Shown here one piece after another: positions 19,713 through 28,923 of a DNA stretch of 64,000 nucleotides. The notes beneath the pieces are model-generated. The model ran no database searches, was not told the DNA's origin, and saw nothing but the letters and a program-made list of their open reading frames with translations. This DNA comes from Massilia terrae (GTDB taxonomy: Bacteria; Pseudomonadota; Gammaproteobacteria; Burkholderiales; Burkholderiaceae_D): NCBI RefSeq assembly GCF_024753145.1, contig NZ_JANUGU010000004.1, positions 1 to 64,000 of the forward strand, read 5' to 3'. Both the position numbers and the translations under genes were made by a program. Each line of letters starts with the position of its first letter. Position 1 is the first letter of the stretch.

Positions 19713-20811
19713 GACACACCTCCTGCACGCCGTCAAGGTAAGGCGCCAATACCTGCTGCTCGGAATAGGTCCGGCGCATATACTCCAGGCAGCGCTCGCT
19801 GTATTCCGCCCACAGCAGTTCGTCGCCGGTCAAGGCCGCGACCTGCTCCGCCATCTGTTCGATCGACGCCACCGCCGATCCAAGCCGGTGGCGGGCAATG
19901 ACGGCGTCCGGATCAAAGAACGCGACCGTCGGCGTGCCATGCGCCCAGGCCTGCAGGTAAGAGTTGGGGAAGCCTTCGCTATCGGAGGTATTGACGAAGA
20001 CCCGGGCCCGCGCATAATGCCCCGACATCGCGTGATACGGTACCCGGCCCAGGAACTGGAGGTTGGGTATGCCGGCCGCTTCGCGGACCATGTCGTCGTA
20101 CAGGCCGGCGAATCCTTCTTGCTTGCCGCCGATCATGCAAAAGCTCAGGTGCGGGCATTTGCGCGCCAGCGCGAGCAGCAGGTCCGGCCGCTTGAAATCG
20201 CGCAGATTATTCACCCACAAGACGTCCACATCACGCCCGACGCTGCGGTCCGGCTGCTGCACCAGCATTTTTGCGACGGTGCTCCGCATTCCGTAATTGG
20301 CGAGCATCGCCTGCTGCTGCTGGCAGCTCTGCACGAGCACCAGGTCGGCGCGCCGCAGGCCGTATTCGTACAATTTCTTGTCCCGCCAATACTTGATCAG
20401 GAGCGCGTCCGGCTGGCAGTCCGTGTCGTGCGCCACGCGGAAAATGAAGCGGCGCCGATAGCGCTGGCAAAACAAGGCGACCAGGCCCAGCTGCATCCCC
20501 GCGCAGCTCACGTAATACACATCGGCGTCCGCCTCGCACAAGGCGCGCCAGGTGCTGGTCCAGCGCGGGTGGATGTAGCGAAACACCGGGATGCCCGCGC
20601 GTGGCCGATAGGCCCGATAGGTCATCACCCCGTCCCACTCTTTCCGGTTCGGCTGGCCATAGTCATACACGATCATCGAGACCTCGAAGCCGCGCCTGGC
20701 GAACGAACGCGCGAGCAGGGTTTGCTGTACCTGTTCCCCGCCGATGCCGTGCGCACTGAATTCCGGCGCCAGCACCGGCAGATTGTCCATTCCGAAGAAG
20801 CAGATTCTCAT
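19705..20811 (-). CDS. Glycosyltransferase family 4
   Basis: 368 aa. The N-terminal acceptor domain begins MRICFFGMDNLPVLAPE and has GIGGEQVQQTLLARSFARRG; the C-terminal donor domain has VLWVNNLRDFKRPDLLLALA and SEGFPNSYLQAWAHGTPTVAF, where Gln replaces the usual second Glu of E-x7-E. That change occurs in some GT4 branches but may alter donor handling. Part of a tight run Wzy (21-bp gap) - this gene - GT4 (8-bp overlap) - Wzx. Confidence 0.88.
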   Translation of the reverse strand: MRICFFGMDNLPVLAPEFSAHGIGGEQVQQTLLARSFARRGFEVSMIVYDYGQPNRKEWDGVMTYRAYRPRAGIPVFRYIHPRWTSTWRALCEADADVYYVSCAGMQLGLVALFCQRYRRRFIFRVAHDTDCQPDALLIKYWRDKKLYEYGLRRADLVLVQSCQQQQAMLANYGMRSTVAKMLVQQPDRSVGRDVDVLWVNNLRDFKRPDLLLALARKCPHLSFCMIGGKQEGFAGLYDDMVREAAGIPNLQFLGRVPYHAMSGHYARARVFVNTSDSEGFPNSYLQAWAHGTPTVAFFDPDAVIARHRLGSAVASIEQMAEQVAALTGDELLWAEYSERCLEYMRRTYSEQQVLAPYLDGVQEVCRV

Positions 20812-20832
20812 GTCGGATCCCGTGCTTGAGAA

Positions 20833-22311
20833 TTAAGGAGAACGACGGCGCAGCGCCGCCAGCCGGAAGCCGCGGCGCGACAGCCAGCCCAGCGCCGCGC
20901 CATAAGCAATCCAGAGAAAGGAATGGGTGTAGCGTGGCATGAAGGTGTCGTCGGTCATGCCCTGGACGAGCAAGATCGGAACGCAGGCCGAGGCGCCATA
21001 GAAATACGCCGAGGTGAGGGCCGAGCGGACCCGCGTCCGCAGGTCCCACAACGTCCGCCATACGTGGACCAGGAATAACAGGACCACGGCGGTCCCGACC
21101 ACGCCAAGATCGAGCAAGGCGGACAGGTAGGCCGAGTGCGGATGGCCGACCGGCAGCATGGTCCGGTCTTTGGCCGCATCCGACCACAGCAGGGAGCCGT
21201 GGCCCTTGCCGATGACCGGACTCTTCAGCACATCGGGAATCAATGGCTTCCAGATCTCATCCACGCGGCCGGTGCTCACGTCATCCAGGTTCTGGGCCGA
21301 GGATGCGTAGCTGGAGCGCTTGATCATCGACTCCGGCGTGAGGAAAATGACGCAGCCGGCCAGCACCAGCAAGGGCAGCAGCATCTTCTTCTTCCCGCCC
21401 CAGGTCAGGATGAAATAGACCAGGGTGGTGGCAAGCCCGGCAAATGCACCGCGCGAGAATGTCACGAAAATCGTCGCGCCCAACATCAGCACCAGGCAGG
21501 CCATCGCCAGGCGCTTCCCCCATCCCCGGACGCAAAAGGAGACCGACACCGTGATCGCCAGCGCCATGTTCATCATCAGGCCGATTTCATTCGCATGCAG
21601 CCCGGTACCCGACAAGTAGCGGCGCGCGTCGACGCTGGCCATCTCGGACAATGAGGCGCCGCCCTGCAGCGTGAAGAGGATCACGAGGCAGGACAGGATG
21701 CAGGCGGCGCCGAGGGTCGGCAGCAGGATCCAGCGCACATTGCGCGTGTTCGCGGACAGTACCGCCGCCACCATGGCCGCGCAGACGATCAGCATCGGAA
21801 TCACCAGCGAGACCCGCAAATAGGCACCCACCGTCGTGTCCTTGACGACCGCGAGCGCCTTCATGTAGTCCGGGGTTTGCGCGGTGTACTGGGCGCCGTT
21901 GATGGCCTCCACCACCACCACGGCAAGATACAACAGGAAAATCACGGGCAAGCGCGGCAGCGCGATTTTTCCGGGCCTGAGCGCGCAGGAAAAAAACAGC
22001 GACAGTGCCGCGAATGCCAGGGCGCCGGCCAGCACGAACGGACCGGAGATCCCCTTGTCGGATTGCGACAGCAAATAGGTCGGTACCAGCGGCAGCAACA
22101 GCAACACGCCGGCACAGGCGACTTTGAAATTGTTGATTCCGATCAAAATCAACGGCGTCAGGATCGTCGCGGCCAGGGCCGGCTTCGGCCCAAAACGGTC
22201 GAGCAGAACCCCGGCCACCAAGGCGATGCCGGTCGACGCCACATAGGCCCAGACCGCAGCCGATCCGACCCGCGGTCCGGGCTTTGCTGAGGTGCGCGCG
22301 ATCGTTCCCAT
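20833..22311 (-). CDS. O-antigen ligase/polymerase family membrane protein (Wzy-like)
   Basis: 492 aa, about 12 hydrophobic segments with a larger periplasmic loop at about residues 315-400. The Wzy_C-type blocks FSRGAFAGL, STGRVDEIWKPLIPDVL and GHPHSAYLSALLDLGVVG are present. It either polymerises repeat units or ligates polymer; since the operon also has a flippase and a Wzz-like protein, polymerase is the better reading. It begins 18 bp after the GINT1-like gene. Confidence 0.87.
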   Translation of the reverse strand: MGTIARTSAKPGPRVGSAAVWAYVASTGIALVAGVLLDRFGPKPALAATILTPLILIGINNFKVACAGVLLLLPLVPTYLLSQSDKGISGPFVLAGALAFAALSLFFSCALRPGKIALPRLPVIFLLYLAVVVVEAINGAQYTAQTPDYMKALAVVKDTTVGAYLRVSLVIPMLIVCAAMVAAVLSANTRNVRWILLPTLGAACILSCLVILFTLQGGASLSEMASVDARRYLSGTGLHANEIGLMMNMALAITVSVSFCVRGWGKRLAMACLVLMLGATIFVTFSRGAFAGLATTLVYFILTWGGKKKMLLPLLVLAGCVIFLTPESMIKRSSYASSAQNLDDVSTGRVDEIWKPLIPDVLKSPVIGKGHGSLLWSDAAKDRTMLPVGHPHSAYLSALLDLGVVGTAVVLLFLVHVWRTLWDLRTRVRSALTSAYFYGASACVPILLVQGMTDDTFMPRYTHSFLWIAYGAALGWLSRRGFRLAALRRRSP

Positions 22312-22329
22312 GATGGTAGCGCCGCCCGG

Positions 22330-23958
22330 TCAAGGCGCGAATCGCCGGGTCAGGTAATCGACGACCGTCACTCTTCCCGTCGTCGATATGTGGTGCGAGC
22401 CCAGGGCACGGGACGGCCGCACCCGTTTCAGATCCGTGACCTTCACTTCCTCGTAATGGGTGTCGTCCAGGCGGATGATTTCATACAGGCCGACCGCCTC
22501 GCCGTATTGATCGAATCCCTGCATCTGCGCGGCCCGGAAGATCTTGCCTTTGTCGAGAATCAATCCCGCGTTGCGGCCACAACAGGCGTCGACATACAGG
22601 GGGTTGGCGGGATGCGGGGTCCAGGTGGTGTCGAGCGGCGAACTGGCGGAAAAAAGGCATAGTTCCGAACAATGGTCCTTCAGGCCGGCCCGGTCCAGGC
22701 TGGTCAGCAGCCACCATCTGCCGCCATGTTCGAAGAACATCGAATCGGCCGCGGAGATATCGCGCATGGCGATCGAACACAATTCCCACTGCAGCGGGAA
22801 GGCGGTGGCCTTGTACACGCGGATCTGCCTGCTTTCCGACGCCTCAGGGCACATATAGATCTCGCCGCGGTACTTGAACAGAAAGGGAAACGAGAGATGA
22901 AACGTCTCCTGCAAGGCGACGCCGATGGGGACCAGCTTCTTCTCGATCAGCTCCAGCACGGAAATGTGGGCGCGTTTGGTCGAATATAGGTAGTCCTCCA
23001 CGAAACAATAGGTGCGCCCTGAATCCGCCAGCAAGAACGGGTCGGCCCAGAAGTGCCCGACCGGCGCCGATATCCTGATGCCGTTCTCGGCCTTGGCCTT
23101 GCGCCAGTCCGAGATGGTGATCTGCAGCGCCCATGTCTGCCGGATGTTCAGCGCGCGGCCGATGGCTTTGCCGGACAGCCTGGCAGCCACCTTCGCCAGA
23201 TACACCAAGGCTTGCCCCGCGTGCGGCAGCGTGGCGAATGGTCCGGTCTCAGGCAACGCCGGGCGTGGTGGCGGCAGCGCGCCACTGAGCGCGACCGAAA
23301 GCAGGATCCTTTCCAACTGGGCGAGTGATTTCCGATAGAGGTGCGCCTGGTTCAGCAGGAAGGAAAACTGGGTGCGAAACGCGCCCTGTAACAGCAGCCG
23401 TTCACCGCTAGCCGCGGCATCGGCGGACCTGATCGAAAACTGGGTACGCGCCTGCCGGTGATAGGACTCCCAAAAGCCTGCACACACTGTCGGCAACATC
23501 GGCCTCTCGTGATAGCCGATCCCGAGCGCGCCCAGGCGCGACAGCGCGAGCAAGGCGCTAGGCAGCGCGGCCGAGCTGAAATTGAGCAGGATGTCGATGC
23601 CGAGATCCGTGAGCTGCCGCCAGCCGGCATCGTCCGGACCGCCGTCGCGCTGCAGCGTCATCATGGGAAGGCCGGCCGGGCCCAGGACATTCCCACGCTC
23701 CAGGTCCACGACGGACAGGTGTTGCCGATGCGCTGAATAGAATTTCAGCAAGTGCTGTTCACTCCACATGACGCATTCGAAAGCCCATGCCCGGATCGAA
23801 CGGCGGGGCGCGCGCGCGTCAGCGGCGGCCGGCGCAGGCAGCCGTATCGCCACCACCAGCTCCAGCACGTCCTGCCGCGCGGCCCACTGGAAAAACGAGG
23901 CTACATACACATTGGTCAGGGGGCTGTCGAGAACAATGCCCATCCGAAGTTTACGCAT
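22330..23958 (-). CDS. Formyltransferase-like plus GINT1-type glycan transferase protein
   Basis: 542 aa with two parts. Residues about 1-210 resemble the N-terminal formyltransferase-like domain seen in bacterial polysaccharide clusters (ILLNFSSAALPSALLA, GIGYHERP, GFWESY). Residues about 250-530 match the beta-propeller-like domain of plant glucosamine inositolphosphorylceramide transferase 1 (GHFWADPFLLADSGRTYCFV, LSFPFLFKYRGEIYMCPE, ADSMFFEHGGRWWLLTS). Together they suggest transfer to or modification of a sugar in the repeat unit; the reaction has not been shown for bacterial members as far as I know. The start at 23958 has AGGA 8 nt upstream; an ATG at 23994 is possible but lacks a site. 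Confidence 0.75.
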   Translation of the reverse strand: MRKLRMGIVLDSPLTNVYVASFFQWAARQDVLELVVAIRLPAPAAADARAPRRSIRAWAFECVMWSEQHLLKFYSAHRQHLSVVDLERGNVLGPAGLPMMTLQRDGGPDDAGWRQLTDLGIDILLNFSSAALPSALLALSRLGALGIGYHERPMLPTVCAGFWESYHRQARTQFSIRSADAAASGERLLLQGAFRTQFSFLLNQAHLYRKSLAQLERILLSVALSGALPPPRPALPETGPFATLPHAGQALVYLAKVAARLSGKAIGRALNIRQTWALQITISDWRKAKAENGIRISAPVGHFWADPFLLADSGRTYCFVEDYLYSTKRAHISVLELIEKKLVPIGVALQETFHLSFPFLFKYRGEIYMCPEASESRQIRVYKATAFPLQWELCSIAMRDISAADSMFFEHGGRWWLLTSLDRAGLKDHCSELCLFSASSPLDTTWTPHPANPLYVDACCGRNAGLILDKGKIFRAAQMQGFDQYGEAVGLYEIIRLDDTHYEEVKVTDLKRVRPSRALGSHHISTTGRVTVVDYLTRRFAP

Positions 23959-24075
23959 AGTCGAGTCCTGTCCGCTGTTCAGCCCGCCAGTCATGGCGCA
24001 AGGCGCCCTGTCCGCGACTGATGGCTATGAAGATGGGTTGGCCAGTCAAGGCGGCGCTCCATGTCGGCGCTCCGC

Positions 24076-25221
24076 TCAAAACTGCCTGTCGGTGTCCGGC
24101 TGCCTGTGGCCGGGCGCCCTGCCCAGCGCAGGCCGCGCCTGTGCCCTCGCCTGGCTGCGGCGAATCTGGTCGTACAGTCTTTCCAATGAAGAGATGGTCT
24201 TATCGACGCTGAACTCGTGTTCAACTTTCGAGCGCGCGGAATCGGCGAACATCCTGCGTTGATCCGGATTGCCCAGCAAATGGACGATGCCGTTTGCGAG
24301 GGCGCGGACATCGCCTGGCTCGACCAGCAAACCCTCGCTGCCGCTGTTGATGGCTTCCGGGATTCCGCCCACGCGGGTCGCGATCACCGGCAGTCTGGCG
24401 GCCATGGCTTCCAGCACACTCATCGGCAAGCCTTCGGCATACGAGGGCAAGACCAGCACGGTTGCCTTCGACAACCAGCGCGCACGCGACTGGGTATCGA
24501 TCCAGCCTGCCACCTGAACGTGCTCCGCCAGGCCGAGCAGCTCTATGGACTTCTGCGCACCGGCGGTGTCGCCGTCGCCGCATAGCACCAGCCTGACGTC
24601 GGGAAATGCCGAAATGACCTTCGGCATCGCGTGCAGGAGGTCGTAAGTGCCTTTGGCTTTCCCGAGGTGCCCCAGGAACAGCAGGGTGGCCTGGTCACGC
24701 AGGGGCGAATTTTCCTTTTCTTCAATGACTGCGGGATTGAAGATGGTGAGGACCGAACGCTGCGTCGAAATAGAGCGAACCCAGGCGTTAAGCGTATTCG
24801 ACACGACGACGACATGCTGGACCTTGTCCAGCAAATACCGCACGATGGCACGCTCCGCCCGGTTGCAACGCTTCTCATAGAACTCGGGAAAATGGCCGGC
24901 ATGGATATGCAGGATCGTGGGAATACCGGAGGCCCGCGCGAGCAAGAGGAAAACCGCTTTGCGCCAGAAACTCATGTCGCAAGCAACGTGAGTATGCACA
25001 ATTGAAATTGCCCCCTGTAATAGAAGATGATAGAAGCGCGCAACAGAGGAGATGAAAAGGATGCATTTCGTTAAGGACGAGCCGGTGGAATGGGTCGGAA
25101 GATAAACGACGTGTTGTCGAACAAATAGGTCCTGCTTTTCGTAGAGCGCAACGACCGATGCTATTCCGCCGAAGGCGTCGCTCCGTGTGCCAAGCATGAC
25201 GATTTGTTTCTCTTTAACCAT
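24076..25221 (-). CDS. Glycosyltransferase family 4
   Basis: 381 aa. Opens MVKEKQIVMLGTRSDAFGGIA, with IVHTHVACDMSFWRKA in the first domain, FLGHLGKAKGTYDLLHAMP in the linker region and SYAEGLPMSVLEAMAARLPV in the donor domain (complete E-x7-E motif). The last 25 residues are Arg/Gln/Pro-rich and outside the fold. The N-terminal half closely resembles the GT part of the GT4-lyase fusion at 51097-54120. First gene after a 271-bp AT-rich gap, so a promoter for the Wzx/Wzy operon probably lies at 25222-25492; I found no RpoE-like block there. Confidence 0.9.
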   Translation of the reverse strand: MVKEKQIVMLGTRSDAFGGIASVVALYEKQDLFVRQHVVYLPTHSTGSSLTKCILFISSVARFYHLLLQGAISIVHTHVACDMSFWRKAVFLLLARASGIPTILHIHAGHFPEFYEKRCNRAERAIVRYLLDKVQHVVVVSNTLNAWVRSISTQRSVLTIFNPAVIEEKENSPLRDQATLLFLGHLGKAKGTYDLLHAMPKVISAFPDVRLVLCGDGDTAGAQKSIELLGLAEHVQVAGWIDTQSRARWLSKATVLVLPSYAEGLPMSVLEAMAARLPVIATRVGGIPEAINSGSEGLLVEPGDVRALANGIVHLLGNPDQRRMFADSARSKVEHEFSVDKTISSLERLYDQIRRSQARAQARPALGRAPGHRQPDTDRQF

Positions 25222-25492
25222 GATTCAAGCGCTATACGAGTATTCTTCGCCAGAAGATGAGCTATCTCAGGCAAGATTTTCTTTATGCAGCAATCATATT
25301 GAGAGATCGGTCAACAATTGATTTGACGAAGATCAAACGTCCAACAATTTTTTTGAACTTGTGGCGGATTGTTGAATTTGCTTCGTGAAAGCACGAAAAG
25401 GCCGGAATCATGCTCGCCAGCACGCTGCGCTGGCATTTTGTGCATGAAGGGCGCCAAGGACAGGCTGGAAATCCCCCGGGCCGAGGGCCCGC

Positions 25493-25867
25493 TTACGGAC
25501 GAGCGGCGGGATTCTGCTCCGCGGTGAGGGTGATGGACACTGCGGGGTTGCGGAGCGCGATATGGTGTTTAATTGAAGAAATAAATTCTGGAATAGAAAT
25601 AAAATCCTGGGAAAAATATGCCCAGGCCACCAGCGCCGTCGTCAGCACGATGATCTTTGCCTGGCGCTCGGCTTGCAAAATGGAAGTATGTTTCCTCAGT
25701 GGCGGCGCTTGGTCGGCCATGCGCGGTCCGGCCGATGTCCTCACCGCCACATTGCACTCGCTTTTGCCTGGCTTTTCCTGGCGGTACGGCAGCGGCGGAA
25801 CAGCGTCATCTACCTCCAGGACCTCGTTGCTCCCTATCCGGCGCCGCCGGTCTGCAATCTGCTCCAT
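25493..25867 (-). CDS. Small single-pass membrane protein, unknown
   Basis: 124 aa. N-terminal 80 residues are charged and probably cytoplasmic (MEQIADRRRRIGSNEVLEVD); one hydrophobic segment lies at about residues 81-100 (IIVLTTALVAWAYFS), then a short tail. Called as real because GGAGGAG lies 3 nt before the ATG and it overlaps the end of the upstream acyltransferase gene by 34 bp in the same direction. No family recognised. Translational coupling to the acyltransferase is likely. Confidence 0.6.
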   Translation of the reverse strand: MEQIADRRRRIGSNEVLEVDDAVPPLPYRQEKPGKSECNVAVRTSAGPRMADQAPPLRKHTSILQAERQAKIIVLTTALVAWAYFSQDFISIPEFISSIKHHIALRNPAVSITLTAEQNPAARP

Positions 25868-26892
25868 TTTCTCCTCCAGGTTTTTATAATTTTTTTTATC
25901 ATGCGCCCCTCCCCGCGCACGCCGTTCAGGACATAACGCGGCCAATGAGCCAGCATCGACCGATACGAGCGATACAAGGTAATGCGGTCATAATCGCGTT
26001 GCTGCCCCATAAAACGGAATTTGTAGTCATATTGGCCTGACAGCATGTGGTACTCCCTCCCGCCACGCCCGATCGCGTCGCAAATGCTCAGGTAGCAGCA
26101 CACCTTCCCAAGCCGGAGCGCATCCAGCGCCGGATCATGCGCGATTACGTGCATGAAGAAATTCCCTCCGATGCGGGTGCAAATGACGCCGCCGCAGATT
26201 TTCCCGTGCAAGCTTGCGATCAATGTCACCCCATACCGCCCAACCAGGCGCGCCAGCTGTGCTATGGATTGCTCGCTGTGGTTCGGCGTTTCACGCTTCA
26301 GTTCGATCCGGGCACTGCTCAGATCGACGATGGAGCGGATTTGCGCGAGGCTGACTCGATCGCCCTCGTAGAAGTCGAACTTTATTTCCGGGAATTGTTG
26401 AGCTATCCGCTTGCGATACCTGCGAATGCTCTCCTTGGTATTCCTGCTCAACATGGACCAATAGTGCTCGGCAGTTTCCGGAAGCGGCGCTACGAGGTCT
26501 TCCGTGGCATTGAAGCGCTGGAAGGGATAGGGCAGTCCGGTATCGCCGATCGACACCGCAGGCAGGTAAACCAGATCGACGTCCTTGAAGTACTGGAATA
26601 CGTCCCTGGCAAAGCAGGCCAGATCTTCCCCGGACAGGGAGAATATTTCGTTCAAAACCTTAACGGCAGTGCCTTGCTTCGTAAACATGATAACGAGCCT
26701 GATATCGTCCTCAACCGCCACAACGTAGGCGTGGGCTGCCTCGCCCGGGTTCGCGTCCGCGAATCTCGCCGCCGAGCAAAATACATTTTCGAAGATCCGC
26801 TCAAGCGCGTGCTGGATATCCGGTGAAAAGGGGGCGCGCGCAATCCACGAGCGCCGCCCTTCCCCGGCTGGTGCCAGCATTTCCAGTTTCAC
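25834..26892 (-). CDS. GNAT/FemAB-like acyltransferase (CelD/BioF2 type)
   Basis: 352 aa. The core about residues 140-310 carries SMLSRNTKESIRRYRKRI, the acceptor-binding helix typical of CelD-like proteins, then LIASLHGKICGGVICTRIGG and MHVIAHDPALDALRLG, the acyl-CoA N-acyltransferase beta strands. Such enzymes acylate amino sugars or amino-acid substituents of surface polymers. It follows the paralogous gene 26914-28065 by 21 bp; the two are distant relatives in tandem. Confidence 0.75.
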   Translation of the reverse strand: MKLEMLAPAGEGRRSWIARAPFSPDIQHALERIFENVFCSAARFADANPGEAAHAYVVAVEDDIRLVIMFTKQGTAVKVLNEIFSLSGEDLACFARDVFQYFKDVDLVYLPAVSIGDTGLPYPFQRFNATEDLVAPLPETAEHYWSMLSRNTKESIRRYRKRIAQQFPEIKFDFYEGDRVSLAQIRSIVDLSSARIELKRETPNHSEQSIAQLARLVGRYGVTLIASLHGKICGGVICTRIGGNFFMHVIAHDPALDALRLGKVCCYLSICDAIGRGGREYHMLSGQYDYKFRFMGQQRDYDRITLYRSYRSMLAHWPRYVLNGVRGEGRMIKKIIKTWRRKWSRLQTGGAG

Positions 26893-26913
26893 TTCGCCCT
26901 CCGATAGGGCGTG

Positions 26914-28065
26914 CTAGATCTCGGTTTTCTTTGCTTGTAGCGCATTTCTGGCAATAATTGATTTTTCGATCAAACGGCCAAGCAGGGTCTTCTTCTCAAG
27001 CTGTTCCTTGCAGGCCGCTTTGAGCGCGATTTTTTTCAGTCGGAGCAACTGTTCGGCAAACAGGCGCCCGTGTCGCAAGGCATGCATCCTGGACCGATAG
27101 AGCGTGATGCTATTGAAGGTATACGGTTTGGCCCTGAACCTGGCTTTGTGCGCGCGGGCGCCCCCCATCAGCCAGCATTCTTCGGCACGCAGCTCAATCG
27201 CATACAGGATCGCCGCCAACCACATCTGGTTGCCCAGCATGTACTGGTCGTAATCCGGGTCGTGCGCGATGAATGCGTGAAAATGTTTCCTTCCGACACT
27301 GAAGGAAATCGACCCGGCACAGATCCTGTCGTCGATCGTCGCCATGACGAGGTGCCCGTACCTCTGCAATGTGCTCAAGAGGGCAACGCGGTCGACTTTC
27401 TCACTATAAGCGGCACACCCTTTTGCGTCCATGCGCTGCTTCGCCAGCGCCAGGATTTGCGTGACCTGATGCTCTTCAATGGCGCCCCGATCAACCATGC
27501 GCAAGCGGAACGAGGGATGATCCTCAGCAATCTTCGCGGCGCCCACCCTGATCTGTTTGGCGAATTGGGGACGCAGGCTGGAAAGATAGGCTTCTTTGCT
27601 CGGAGGTAAATGGATGATGTTTTCCTCGATGGACTGCAATTGCTGACATGGCAAAGAAGAACGTTCCAGGCTGGCGTCTAGTCCATAAAACCGGATCACT
27701 TGGGCAGATTTAAATGTCCGAAAAATTGTCTCGCAAAATGTGAGTATTTTCTCAGCCGGTAAGCTAATTTGCTGATTGAGAACGTACACGATGTGATGGT
27801 CGATCCGGAACAGGATCACGGCCGTGATCGTGCAACCATCTTTCCGGACATAGGTGCTGATACGTTCCAGCGAATCGTACGCCGCGATGCGCGTCAGCGT
27901 ACAATAAACACAGGCGTAGAGCCGCTCTAATGTTGCGCCCACGAAAGCGGGAATCTCATCCTTATAAATGATTTCCGCTACGTGATTTTCGCTTGAAGCG
28001 GCAATAGCCGGTCGTCCCAATTCTCGCATTGTCCGCGGCGTTTCGCTTGGTCGACCATTAGTCAT
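26914..28065 (-). CDS. GNAT/FemAB-like acyltransferase (CelD/BioF2 type)
   Basis: 383 aa, paralogue of the following gene. Shared blocks: SLRPQFAKQIRVGAAKIAE, IDDRICAGSISFSVGRKHF, FIAHDPDYDQYMLGNQMW, and an FNSITLYRSRMHALRHG segment equivalent to the YDRITLYRSYRSMLAHW of the neighbour. The ATG at 28065 is preferred (GGAG 9 nt upstream) over a TTG twelve codons earlier. It heads the minus-strand operon and is divergent from the response regulator at 28261 across 195 bp of AT-rich DNA that must contain both promoters. Confidence 0.72.
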   Translation of the reverse strand: MTNGRPSETPRTMRELGRPAIAASSENHVAEIIYKDEIPAFVGATLERLYACVYCTLTRIAAYDSLERISTYVRKDGCTITAVILFRIDHHIVYVLNQQISLPAEKILTFCETIFRTFKSAQVIRFYGLDASLERSSLPCQQLQSIEENIIHLPPSKEAYLSSLRPQFAKQIRVGAAKIAEDHPSFRLRMVDRGAIEEHQVTQILALAKQRMDAKGCAAYSEKVDRVALLSTLQRYGHLVMATIDDRICAGSISFSVGRKHFHAFIAHDPDYDQYMLGNQMWLAAILYAIELRAEECWLMGGARAHKARFRAKPYTFNSITLYRSRMHALRHGRLFAEQLLRLKKIALKAACKEQLEKKTLLGRLIEKSIIARNALQAKKTEI

Positions 28066-28260
28066 AGGAAATATCTCCGCGGAGCACTTGATATTTATCA
28101 ATGCTAGTAGTTTTGATCGGCCGCGGTTTGAGACACATCAAGCTTTACCTTATTCGCGGCAGAGATTTGTTTTTACGTCTCAGGTAATCATTTCTATAAA
28201 TATAATTTCCGGACGCAATATAAAACGGAATGCGGCGGTCCCAAACCAGGATGCGTAAAG

Positions 28261-28905
28261 ATGATCACGGTGGAGTTAATTGACGAGGACGTCCTGATCC
28301 TTGAAGGACTCAAGGGCTATCTGTCGACCGCGAGCGAGGTGCTGGTCGTCGGCGAAGCAAGGGATAGTTACGCCTTGGCCGAGCAAGGCGATCACGGTGC
28401 CGTTCATGTAGTGATACTGGAGGTCAACGAAGCAGGCGATGGATGGACGGATGCGATCCGGCGTGTGCGGGCGGTTCGCCCGGATTCCGGCATCCTGGTA
28501 TTGAGCCACTTTCGCAACAGCGACTACGCCTTGATCGCCATTCGCGCTGGCGCCATGGGGATGTTGCAGAAGAACTGCTCAGTATCGGATCTCGTGAATG
28601 CGGTGTTCAAGGCGGCCAGCGGCATACCATATGTCGACGACGCGCTTTGCGAACTGCTGTTCATTCACGCGGCAGGTGCCAATTCCCCGCCATCCGACAA
28701 GCTGTCCGGGCTCGAACTGGCAATTCTTCGCCTGCTTGTCAGCGGCCGCACCGTTGTCCAGGCGTCGGAGATCGTTGGCCTCAGCGTTGGGCAGCTGCGT
28801 TGGAGACGCACGAAACTCATGCAAAAGCTTGGCGCCAGGTCAGTCGGCGATCTTTGCGATTATGCGCGCCACCACCACCCCGCTTTCCTGACGCCGGCTG
28901 CCTAG
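28261..28905 (+). CDS. Atypical NarL/FixJ-type response regulator, Glu at the phospho-site
   Basis: 214 aa: receiver-like domain about 1-120, LuxR-type helix-turn-helix about 145-205. The acidic pocket is kept (Asp8, Glu9), but the phosphoacceptor position reads VVILEVN, giving Glu54 in place of Asp; the conserved Lys survives in LQKN. Such a receiver cannot be phosphorylated in the normal way, and Glu can mimic the phosphorylated state. The HTH is also divergent (LSVGQLRWRRTKLMQKLG). No histidine kinase is nearby. Convergent with a second degenerate regulator 18 bp away. Confidence 0.85.
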   Translation: MITVELIDEDVLILEGLKGYLSTASEVLVVGEARDSYALAEQGDHGAVHVVILEVNEAGDGWTDAIRRVRAVRPDSGILVLSHFRNSDYALIAIRAGAMGMLQKNCSVSDLVNAVFKAASGIPYVDDALCELLFIHAAGANSPPSDKLSGLELAILRLLVSGRTVVQASEIVGLSVGQLRWRRTKLMQKLGARSVGDLCDYARHHHPAFLTPAA

Positions 28906-28923
28906 CGAACAAGACCGGAAGGT

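Noticed and set aside
24076..24150. Frameshift or extra domain in the Arg/Gln-rich tail of the GT4 at 24076
   Set aside because: The tail is short, has no motif, and looks like normal end drift in GC-rich sequence.
25222..25492. Search for the RpoE-like block before the main glycosyltransferase operon
   Set aside because: No GGAACT on the minus strand in this gap; an ATCAA/TTGAT repeat is present but too common in AT-rich DNA to call.
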